From Rhodospirillaceae bacterium UBA3470 (GTDB lineage Bacteria > Pseudomonadota > Alphaproteobacteria > Rhodospirillales > Casp-alpha2): DNA of 24,726 bases. The translations under genes were made by a program, and so were the position numbers. Every line of letters starts with the position of its first letter. The stretch's first letter is position 1. Positions 14,332 to 21,099 of this stretch are shown here, piece after piece. The stretch is from the NCBI GenBank assembly GCA_002378125.1, contig DFRF01000066.1, positions 1-24,726 on the forward strand. Direction: 5' to 3'. The notes under the pieces were generated by a model. That model was given only the letters and a program-made list of their open reading frames with translations, ran no database searches and was not told the origin of the DNA.

Positions 14332-16938
14332 TCAGGTATCGACTGATTTTCGTTGGCTAGTCGACTTTTTGCCACCCTTATTCTTCTTCGCGGCTTTGGC
14401 TTTGAGTAAGGCCACGGCTTGTTCGATGGTTACCGAGTCCTTGTCCATGTCTTTCGGCAACGTTGCCATCAATCTCCCGTGTTGCACGTAGGGACCCCAG
14501 CGGCCTTGACGTTGGGTGATTGGCTTTTTGTCTTTTGGATGTTTGCCAATTTCTCGGGGCGGGTCCTTGCGCGGCGCGTTGGCCATGAGGTGAATAGCTC
14601 GGTTGAGCCCGATGGTCAGAACATCGTCGTCACCCTTCAGAGACACGTAGGTGCCGCCGAGTTTGATATAGGGCCCAAACCGGCCGATGGCGGCGGTAAT
14701 CATCTCGCCTGTTTCGGGGTCCGGCCCCACATCGCGCGGAAGTGCAAGCAAGCCCAGAGCTATCTGCAGGTCGATAGTGGATGGGTCTAAGTTCTTTGGG
14801 ACGGAACCACGCTTCGGCTTCGTTTTCTTTGTCTTGGGTTTCTTGCCCTTCGTCTCGACGACAATCTCTTCGACTTCTCCCAGTTGCACATACCAGCCGT
14901 ACGGACCCTTGCGAAGGGTCACCATAAGGTTTGTCTCTGGGTCCAAGCCAAGCTCCTTCGGCTCACCGTTTCCACTGGCGTCTTCAGATCCGTCAGAGAC
15001 CTCGAGCGGCCGGGTGAAACGGCAATCGGGATAGTTGGAACATCCGATGAATGCACCGAATTTTCCAAGCTTCAGGTTCAATCGGCCATCCGCGCAGGAG
15101 GGGCACTTACGCGGATCCTTTCCATTGCCCGTATCGCGAAAGAAATGGGGACCCAAAAGGGTATCTAGATTATCAAGGACCTCTGAAATCCGCAGATCTT
15201 TGGTTTCGTTCACGGCTTCCGAAAATGCATCCCAGAAATCGCGAAGCAACGTTTTCCAATCCACGCGGCCGCCTGAAATGTCATCAAGCTTCTCTTCAAG
15301 ATCAGCGGTAAAATCATAAGCCACGTAGCGGGTGAAGAAGCTTTCAAGAAATGCTGTCACCAACCTGCCACGGTCTTCCGGTTCAAACCGGCGCTTTTCC
15401 AACCGCACATAGTTGCGGTCTTGAAGGACTGTGATAATGCTGGCGTAAGTGGATGGGCGGCCAATGCCCAGTTCCTCCAGCGTCTTCACCAGAGAGGCTT
15501 CGGAATACCGTGGCGGCGGTTGGGTAAAGTGCTGTTCCGGTGTCACCTGACGGCGTTCCACCGCATCGCCTTCATTCAACGGCGGCAAAATCCGATCTTC
15601 GCTCACAGATGCGGTATCCGAAGTTGCTTCTTTGTCGCTTTCGTCGCGCCCTTCTTGGTACAGACGGAGGAAACCGTCAAAAGCGATCACGGATCCCGTG
15701 GCGCGCAACGCCACCTGATTGTCGGGGGCGCCCATCTCAACGGCTACCTGGTCCAGGACGGCGGATTCCATCTGGCTCGCGATGGTGCGCTTCCAAATGA
15801 GTTCGTAAAGTCGCTTTTGGTCATCATCCAAATAGGGGGCAACATCGGTGGGCCGCCTCTTGAGGTCCGTTGGGCGAACCGCTTCGTGAGCCTCTTGCGC
15901 ATTTTTGGCTTTTGATTTGTAGACCCGTGGCGAGCCGGGGACGTAGGCTTCCCCGTAATCTCGTCCAATCAATGCACGGCTACTAGCAACGGCTTCGTTG
16001 GCGATCTGAACGCCATCCGTACGCATGTAAGTGATCAAACCGACCGTTTCACCATCAAGTTGTATCCCTTCATACAGCCGCTGCGCGATCTGCATTGTGC
16101 GACGCGCACCAAAACGTAGTTTGCGCGATGCTTCCTGCTGAAGCGTTGATGTTGTGAAGGGCGGAGCAGGATGGCGCCGCGTCTTCTTTCGCTCGATCTT
16201 CTGAACACTGAATGTACGTGCTTCAATTGCAGTGACCGCAGCCATGGCCGCGGAATTGTCCCCGAGGTCCATCTTATCGAGTTTCTCGCCATTCAAATGG
16301 GTTAATCCGGCCTCGAATGTGGCGCCGCTGGGCGAAGCCATGAGCGCCTTGATCGACCAGTATTCGCGCGGCACGAAATTCTCAATCTCGGTCTCGCGTT
16401 CACAGATCAGGCGGAGTGCCACCGATTGGACGCGGCCAGCTGAGCGGCTACCGGGTAACTTCCGCCATAGAACGGGAGAGAGCGTGAACCCGACCAAGTA
16501 ATCCAAGGCACGACGCGCTAAATAGGCTTCGATCAGTTCGTTGTCCAGTTCCCGCGGTGTTTCAAAGGCTGCCAAGATGGCGTCCTTCGTAATCTCGTTG
16601 AAAACAACTCGTTTAACTTCAACCGTCTGAAGAGCCTTCGTTTCGTTGAGGATCTCCTGTACATGCCAGGAAATGGCTTCACCCTCGCGGTCAGGGTCAG
16701 TGGCCAGATAGAGGCGATCGGCGCTCTTAAGCGCCTTGGCGATCTCGCGAACATGCTTTTGGGATTTGTTGTCGATCTCCCAACTCATGGAGAAGTTGTC
16801 ATCAGGACGGACCGATCCATCTTTCGGCGGCAGGTCGCGGACATGTCCATAGCTGGCGAGAACGGTATAATCGCTACCCAAGTACTTATTAATGGTTTTT
16901 GCTTTCGCCGGGGACTCGACAACGACAACACTGCTCAT
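14332..16938 (-). CDS. topA: DNA topoisomerase I
   Basis: Type IA topoisomerase that relaxes negative supercoils. The 868-residue product has the TOPRIM motif VVVESPAKAKTI (Glu9) and the acidic triad D81-P-D83-R-E85. The cleavage-domain motif GLITYMRTDG contains catalytic Tyr304. The arch and gate region includes YLARRALDYLVGFTLSP and SAGRVQSVALRLICERE. The C-terminus has one complete four-cysteine zinc finger (CPSC...CSNYPDC). Further topoisomerase C-terminal repeats without the cysteines follow (GPYGWYVQLG, RFGPYIKLGG, RWGPYVQHG), then a Lys-rich tail. A -35-like TTGACA on the minus strand at 17019-17014 may belong to its promoter, but the -10 is poor. It heads topA-rnr-protease. Confidence 0.97.
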   Translation of the reverse strand: MSSVVVVESPAKAKTINKYLGSDYTVLASYGHVRDLPPKDGSVRPDDNFSMSWEIDNKSQKHVREIAKALKSADRLYLATDPDREGEAISWHVQEILNETKALQTVEVKRVVFNEITKDAILAAFETPRELDNELIEAYLARRALDYLVGFTLSPVLWRKLPGSRSAGRVQSVALRLICERETEIENFVPREYWSIKALMASPSGATFEAGLTHLNGEKLDKMDLGDNSAAMAAVTAIEARTFSVQKIERKKTRRHPAPPFTTSTLQQEASRKLRFGARRTMQIAQRLYEGIQLDGETVGLITYMRTDGVQIANEAVASSRALIGRDYGEAYVPGSPRVYKSKAKNAQEAHEAVRPTDLKRRPTDVAPYLDDDQKRLYELIWKRTIASQMESAVLDQVAVEMGAPDNQVALRATGSVIAFDGFLRLYQEGRDESDKEATSDTASVSEDRILPPLNEGDAVERRQVTPEQHFTQPPPRYSEASLVKTLEELGIGRPSTYASIITVLQDRNYVRLEKRRFEPEDRGRLVTAFLESFFTRYVAYDFTADLEEKLDDISGGRVDWKTLLRDFWDAFSEAVNETKDLRISEVLDNLDTLLGPHFFRDTGNGKDPRKCPSCADGRLNLKLGKFGAFIGCSNYPDCRFTRPLEVSDGSEDASGNGEPKELGLDPETNLMVTLRKGPYGWYVQLGEVEEIVVETKGKKPKTKKTKPKRGSVPKNLDPSTIDLQIALGLLALPRDVGPDPETGEMITAAIGRFGPYIKLGGTYVSLKGDDDVLTIGLNRAIHLMANAPRKDPPREIGKHPKDKKPITQRQGRWGPYVQHGRLMATLPKDMDKDSVTIEQAVALLKAKAAKKNKGGKKSTSQRKSVDT

Positions 16939-17097
16939 GGCAACTCTAATCCATCACAAAAATCACGTTTACTTATCCGCTCGGCACGGGAGAATTGGCA
17001 CTTCGGGCGGCAATGTCAACTGACGATCTGTTTTGCTACACACCCGCCTCATGAAAGTTTGTGACGTTTACAGGACTTTTAGCCCATCAAGACGAGA

Positions 17098-17120
17098 TTG
17101 ATTTTATCATAGTAAATCAA
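17098..17120. repeat. Inverted repeat TTGATTT-N9-AAATCAA
   Basis: Perfect 7-bp arms separated by nine bases, in the gap between topA and plsY. The outer pentamers equal the Fnr half-site TTGAT/ATCAA, but the spacing between them is 13, not the 4 that Fnr needs, so it is not a normal Fnr box. It could be a binding site for another dimeric regulator of topA or of the small frame at 17144. Confidence 0.35.
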
Positions 17121-17143
17121 TGGGTTCAGAGTAAAGTGTAGGC

Positions 17144-17263
17144 ATGTCGAGAAACGATGTTAAGGAATCACAAATCATCGCCAATCTTTGTGGTGAATTT
17201 CTCGAAGATGCGCGTCAACGTTTGGTTCAGATGATGGATATTCGCGAGAACGCAATGCGTTAG
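17144..17263 (+). CDS. Possible 39-residue small protein or gene fragment
   Basis: ATG 17144 to TAG 17263 encodes a hydrophilic, helix-prone peptide (IIANLCGEFLEDARQRLVQM in its middle). No family was recognised. The charged helix loosely resembles the first helix of phosphotransfer or chemotaxis-type domains, so it may be the stump of a longer lost gene. There is no clear ribosome site, and its third codon positions are more AT-rich than those of neighbouring genes. It may be non-coding. Confidence 0.2.
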   Translation: MSRNDVKESQIIANLCGEFLEDARQRLVQMMDIRENAMR

Positions 17264-17284
17264 GCAAACCCCGAGCCGTGGAAT

Positions 17285-17899
17285 TCAGCCTTCCGAGGGG
17301 GAACTTGCCTTTTTGCCTAAGCGACTTTCCTGGCCGCGCATCAAGCGGATAATGTTATCCCGATGGCGAATGAAAGCCAACAACACCAGCCCGACCGCCA
17401 AATAGGTGACAGGTCGAGTGGCCAGGTACTCGGCGAAGACAACCGACGCTGCGAGCGCGCCCAAGGATGCCAGTGAGGAGTATCGGAACATGCCGGCGAT
17501 TAGCAGCCACGCGGCACAGGTTGCCACGACCACATGCCACGACGCGACGAGTAACACGCCCAATGTGGTGGCCACGCCTTTGCCACCACGAAATCTTAAC
17601 CAGACTGGGAAATTATGGCCAAGAACCGCACTGAAGCCGGCGATCAAGCCCGCTTCAAAGTCCCAGTAGGCCATAACCGCCCACGCCGCCGCCGCCCCCT
17701 TGCTACAATCCAAAATGACCGTCAAGAGCGCCAGGGCTTTGTTCCCGGTGCGCAGAACGTTGGTTGCGCCGATGTTGCCGCTACCGATCAGGCGGATATC
17801 CCCGAAGCCGGCCATTCGGGTGATCACCAGACCGAAGGGGATCGATCCGAGTAAATACCCGCCGACGGCGGCGGCAAAAAAAGTGTGCATATCGCTCAA
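17285..17899 (-). CDS. plsY: Glycerol-3-phosphate acyltransferase PlsY
   Basis: Integral membrane enzyme that transfers an acyl group from acyl-phosphate to glycerol-3-phosphate, the first acylation in phospholipid synthesis. The 204-residue product has about five hydrophobic segments. PlsY motifs are YLLGSIPFGLV (about 15-25), GSGNIGATNVLRTGN (about 39-53) and the loop HNFPVWLRFRGGKGVATTLG (about 95-114). It ends with the basic stretch RHRDNIIRLMRG. The start is TTG at 17899-17897: AGGAG (17911-17907) stands exactly 7 nt before it, whereas the ATG three codons later would be 16 nt away. The TTG overlaps the pyrC stop as TTGA, so translation is coupled. It is the last gene of pyrB-pyrC-plsY. 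Confidence 0.95.
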   Translation of the reverse strand: MSDMHTFFAAAVGGYLLGSIPFGLVITRMAGFGDIRLIGSGNIGATNVLRTGNKALALLTVILDCSKGAAAAWAVMAYWDFEAGLIAGFSAVLGHNFPVWLRFRGGKGVATTLGVLLVASWHVVVATCAAWLLIAGMFRYSSLASLGALAASVVFAEYLATRPVTYLAVGLVLLAFIRHRDNIIRLMRGQESRLGKKASSPSEG

Positions 17900-19215
17900 G
17901 GCTTATCTCCTAGTTCAAAGACCGAGCGTCCATCGATGACGGTGCGTAACACCTGACCCTGTACGGGCCGGCCATCGAACGGGGAATTCTTGGACTTTGA
18001 ATGGAGTTTATCGTCCGTGACTTTCCAGCCTTTGTCCGGATTGAAAATCATTAGATCCGCTGGCGCGCCGGATTCTAGGCGGCCAGCGCGAAGGCCCAAT
18101 AGTTTGGCCGGTTTTGACGTTATCAAACCGAGCGCCGTCAACAGGTCAAGATGGCCATTGTGAACCAGTTCAAGGGTGACTGGAAGAAGTGTTTCCAGGC
18201 CTGTGCCGCCAAATGCCGCCTCACTGAAGGGGAGACGCTTGGCCTCTTCATCCTGGGGTAGATGGTCTGAAGCGACCACGTCGATGGTCCCGTCGACCAG
18301 ACCTGCGACCACCGCCTGACGGTCGCTTTCGGCGCGCAGGGGCGGTGCCAACTTGGCGAACGTCCGGTAATCGCCGATGGCCAACTCGTTGAGGGCGAAG
18401 TAGGGCGGCGCGGTATCACAGGTAACCTTAACGCCGCGCGCACGGGCTTGACGGATGACTTCAATGGCCGGAGCCGTGGATATGTGGGCGAAGTGAATAC
18501 GCCCGCCGGTCATGTCGGCAAGCCGTATGTCGCGCTCCACCATGATGACTTCAGCCTCGACCGGGATTCCAGCCAATCCTAGTCGCGTTGCGGTCTCCCC
18601 GGCGTTCATGACGCCGTCCACGGTCAGCGATGGTTCCTCTGCGTGCTGAACGATCAGCAAATCAAACGTGCTCGCGTACGACAAAGCCCGGGACATGATC
18701 TGGGCGTCCACCAAGGCTTTTATACCATCCGTGAAGGCGACCGCGCCGGCCTCGGCCAGCATGGCCATTTCCGTGATCTGCTTTCCCGCCAAGCCGCGGG
18801 TGATCGCCCCGTAGCAATAAACCTTCGCCAAGCCATGTTTGCGAGCCCGGCGAGCGACGAACTCAACCGTCGACATGTCGTCGATAACGGGTTCTGTGTT
18901 TGGCAGGCAGACCATTGTGGTTACCCCACCGGCGACCGCCGCGCGTCCGGCCGTTGCCAGTGTTTCCTTGTGTTCCTCGCCCGGCTCCCCCGTATGCATC
19001 CGAATATCGACAAGGCCGGGAGCAAGGCACGCGCCCAAGCAGTCGACATTTTTGACGTTCTGCGGGACGCCGTTCTCGAAGAGGCCAGGCTGGGCTTCGA
19101 CGATCGTCTCGCCCTCCGTCAGTACAGCACCTCGGGCATCCAGCCCGCTTGCCGGATCGATTAGCCGTGCATTGGTATAGGCAATCATGCCCGGCGTATC
19201 GTCGCGTCCCGTCAT
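17896..19215 (-). CDS. pyrC: Dihydroorotase-family protein (PyrC or PyrC')
   Basis: Amidohydrolase of the class I dihydroorotase type, 439 residues, for the third step of de novo pyrimidine synthesis. Family marks are PGLVDIRMHTGEPGEEHKET (residues 66-85), GGVTTMVCLPNTEPVID, TRGLAGKQITE and SKPAKLLGLRAGRL. Of the metal ligands expected from characterised enzymes, the Asp-x-His-x-His motif reads D70-I-R72-M-H74, so the first His is Arg. Likely counterparts of the others are kept: D163 (AFTDG), H191 (VQHAEEP), H244 (HFAHIST) and D317 (ASDHLP). It may therefore be an active enzyme with altered metal binding, or a pyrC'-like partner needed for assembly of aspartate carbamoyltransferase as in Pseudomonas. 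The ATG follows the pyrB stop without a gap (TAGATG), with AGG 7 nt upstream. Confidence 0.88.
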   Translation of the reverse strand: MTGRDDTPGMIAYTNARLIDPASGLDARGAVLTEGETIVEAQPGLFENGVPQNVKNVDCLGACLAPGLVDIRMHTGEPGEEHKETLATAGRAAVAGGVTTMVCLPNTEPVIDDMSTVEFVARRARKHGLAKVYCYGAITRGLAGKQITEMAMLAEAGAVAFTDGIKALVDAQIMSRALSYASTFDLLIVQHAEEPSLTVDGVMNAGETATRLGLAGIPVEAEVIMVERDIRLADMTGGRIHFAHISTAPAIEVIRQARARGVKVTCDTAPPYFALNELAIGDYRTFAKLAPPLRAESDRQAVVAGLVDGTIDVVASDHLPQDEEAKRLPFSEAAFGGTGLETLLPVTLELVHNGHLDLLTALGLITSKPAKLLGLRAGRLESGAPADLMIFNPDKGWKVTDDKLHSKSKNSPFDGRPVQGQVLRTVIDGRSVFELGDKP

Positions 19216-20184
19216 CTATATATTCCTCGCTCCGGTACGGTCGAGGTTTTCAGTCAGGATTTCTAGGCAGCCCATGCGCACGGCCACGCCCATTTCGACT
19301 TGCTCGCGGATGACGCTGCGGCCAAAGTCATCGGCTACCTCCGCGTCGATCTCAACGCCCCGGTTCATAGGGCCCGGATGCATGATTAAGGCGTCCGCCT
19401 TGGCGTTGGCCAACTTCATGTAATCAAGGCCGAAGAAGGCGAAGTATTCGCGCACGGAGGGGAAGAAGCTACCGTGCATGCGTTCCTGTTGGAGCCGCAG
19501 CATCATCACAATATCGCAATCCATCAGGCCCAGGGTCATGTCATGGAACACTTCGACACCAAGTTGTTCGACGCCTATGGGGATCAGTGTCGCCGGCGCG
19601 ATCAGGCGTACGCGGGCGCCCATGGTGTTCAGCAGATGAATGTTCGATCGCGCCACACGGGAATGCAGAATGTCGCCGCATATGGCAACGGTCAGCCCCT
19701 GGAGCTTTCCGCGCCGCCGCCGGATGGTCAGTGCGTCCAGAAGCGCCTGGGTCGGGTGCTCGTGCGAACCGTCACCGCCGTTGATGACGGCGCAGTTCAC
19801 TTTCTCCGACAGAAGCTTCGCGGCGCCCGAGGACGGGTGGCGCACGCAGAGTACGTCCGGATGCATGGCATTCAAGGTCATGGCCGTGTCGATCAGGGTT
19901 TCACCTTTTTTGATCGAGCTCGTGGAGACGGACATGTTGATCACATCCCCACCGAGCCGCTTGCCTGCCAATTCAAAAGACGTGCGCGTTCGGGTCGAGT
20001 TTTCGAAGAACAGGTTGATGATCGTCCGGCCGCGTAGCAGGGACTTCTTCTTGTCCGCTTGACGATTTTGTTCAACGTATGACTCGGAACGATCCAGGAG
20101 CGCCGTAATTTCGTCGGGGGAAAGACCTTCAATACCGAGAATATGACGGTGGGGGTAAGTGGATGAAGCCGCCGCGTCGCTCAT
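19216..20184 (-). CDS. pyrB: Aspartate carbamoyltransferase catalytic subunit
   Basis: Condenses carbamoyl phosphate with aspartate, the committed step of pyrimidine synthesis. The 322-residue product contains the carbamoyl-phosphate loop FENSTRTRTSFE (about 60-71), SSIKKGETLIDTAMTL, HPSSGAAKLL, GDGSHEHPTQALLDALTI (about 137-154), CGDILHSRVARSN and the C-terminal IMHPGPMNRGVEID. No pyrI regulatory-subunit gene is adjacent, consistent with the type that pairs with a pyrC product. ATG 20184 is the only possible start: the frame has a TAG four codons upstream and no alternative before conserved sequence begins. There is no Shine-Dalgarno site, and a good promoter ends 8 nt before the ATG, so the transcript is probably leaderless. 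It heads pyrB-pyrC-plsY. Its substrate cannot be supplied by the wrecked carAB locus at 4178-4565. Confidence 0.96.
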   Translation of the reverse strand: MSDAAASSTYPHRHILGIEGLSPDEITALLDRSESYVEQNRQADKKKSLLRGRTIINLFFENSTRTRTSFELAGKRLGGDVINMSVSTSSIKKGETLIDTAMTLNAMHPDVLCVRHPSSGAAKLLSEKVNCAVINGGDGSHEHPTQALLDALTIRRRRGKLQGLTVAICGDILHSRVARSNIHLLNTMGARVRLIAPATLIPIGVEQLGVEVFHDMTLGLMDCDIVMMLRLQQERMHGSFFPSVREYFAFFGLDYMKLANAKADALIMHPGPMNRGVEIDAEVADDFGRSVIREQVEMGVAVRMGCLEILTENLDRTGARNI

Positions 20185-20192
20185 AGAGGAGC

Positions 20193-20221
20193 ACTATAGG
20201 ATTGCCGCCACACCCAGGCAA
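20193..20221 (-). promoter_or_regulatory. Promoter of pyrB-pyrC-plsY, predicted leaderless
   Basis: On the minus strand TTGCCT (20221-20216), exactly 17 nt, then TATAGT (20198-20193, five of six consensus bases). Only 8 nt separate the -10 from the pyrB ATG, so transcription should begin at or within about two bases of the start codon. The absence of a ribosome site agrees with this. Confidence 0.6.
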
Positions 20222-20451
20222 GCGCAGTTTCCGTCCCTCGCTCTTAAGCGCCATGACGGTTTTTGTCTCAGTGCCTGTGCGGGTGCGTCGTCGTCAAGGT
20301 CCTGGCTCGGCCAGCAGGCCACGCCCTGTCACAGCCTACAGAGGCCACATGTATTCGCATGCATCCATCGCCTCACTCTCCAGATCATGCCGCTCGAGTT
20401 TGATTTTAAGAGGCTCTTTAACAATTGCCGGACAGCAATAAATATCCGCTA

Positions 20452-21099
20452 TCAATCGGCGGCCTGCTCCATCAATGGCATTTTGCGGTAGAATTGCCAA
20501 AGCATGATCGCCGCCGCCGTCCGATAGGGCGCCCAGCGTTCGGCGATGACCCGGAGTTCCTTTATGGAAGGCCGTTCCTGTAAGCCCATAAGGTTCTTGG
20601 CCGCCACCTGGATGGCCAGATCGCCCGCCGGCATGATGTCCGGCCGGCCCATGGCGAACATGAGATAGATCTCCGCGGTCCATGTGCCGACCCCCTTCAC
20701 CTGGGTGAGTTGGGCAGCCGCCGTGTCGTCATCGAGCTTGTGAAGCGCCTCCAGGTCGAGATCGCCCGAGCGGATTGCCTTTGCTAGTTCCCGGGCATAG
20801 CGGATTTTTTGTCCCGACAGGCCACATTCCTGAAGTGTATGTTCCTGCACGGCCAGAACGCGCGCCGCCGTGATGTCGGTCAACCGCTTTTCCAGCTTGG
20901 CCCAGATGGCCGCCCCCGCATGCACGGAAATCTGCTGGTCAATAATGATCCGGAGCAGGGTTCGAAAGCCCCCCTCGCGGTCCCGGGCTGGTGGCATGCC
21001 GCCGACGCTGTAGGCGTGTTCCATATGACCACATTGCTTGCGAAGGGCGCGCACGTGGCGCGGTATGGTGTGTTTAGTGAGCTTTCGGGGCTTGCCCAT
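20452..21099 (-). CDS. DNA-3-methyladenine glycosylase II-type (AlkA/HhH-GPD) repair enzyme
   Basis: Base-excision-repair glycosylase that removes alkylated bases. The 215-residue product has the HhH-GPD fold: FRTLLRIIIDQQISVHAGAAI (about 45-65), GLSGQKIRYARELA, and the helix-hairpin-helix LTQVKGVGTWTAEIYLMFAM (about 131-150). The catalytic Asp160 lies in PAGDLAIQ. No iron-sulfur cysteine cluster follows, as expected for the AlkA rather than the Nth branch. It lacks the extra N-terminal domain of E. coli AlkA. Its ATG shares one base with the argS stop (TGATG), so translation is coupled to argS; no own promoter is visible. Confidence 0.92.
   Translation of the reverse strand: MGKPRKLTKHTIPRHVRALRKQCGHMEHAYSVGGMPPARDREGGFRTLLRIIIDQQISVHAGAAIWAKLEKRLTDITAARVLAVQEHTLQECGLSGQKIRYARELAKAIRSGDLDLEALHKLDDDTAAAQLTQVKGVGTWTAEIYLMFAMGRPDIMPAGDLAIQVAAKNLMGLQERPSIKELRVIAERWAPYRTAAAIMLWQFYRKMPLMEQAAD

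Larger units (their letters stand above)
16939..17284. other. Gene-poor gap between topA and plsY, where dprA is usually found
   Basis: 346 bp lacking any recognisable dprA sequence. It holds a TTGACA (minus, 17019-17014) that may serve topA. An inverted repeat TTGATTT, nine bases, AAATCAA lies at 17098-17120. A 39-codon frame lies at 17144-17263. The base composition is more AT-rich than in the flanking genes. Confidence 0.6.

Noticed and set aside
17098..17120. Fnr box upstream of the small frame
   Set aside because: The half-sites TTGAT and ATCAA are 13 bases apart instead of 4.
20408..20424. TTAAGAGGCTCTTTAAC as a CtrA-binding site
   Set aside because: The TTAA half-sites are separated by eight bases, not the seven required by the CtrA consensus.
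20159..20491. 110-codon plus-strand frame across the pyrB upstream region
   Set aside because: It overlaps the pyrB start and the glycosylase end antisense, has no ribosome site, and has no recognisable protein features.
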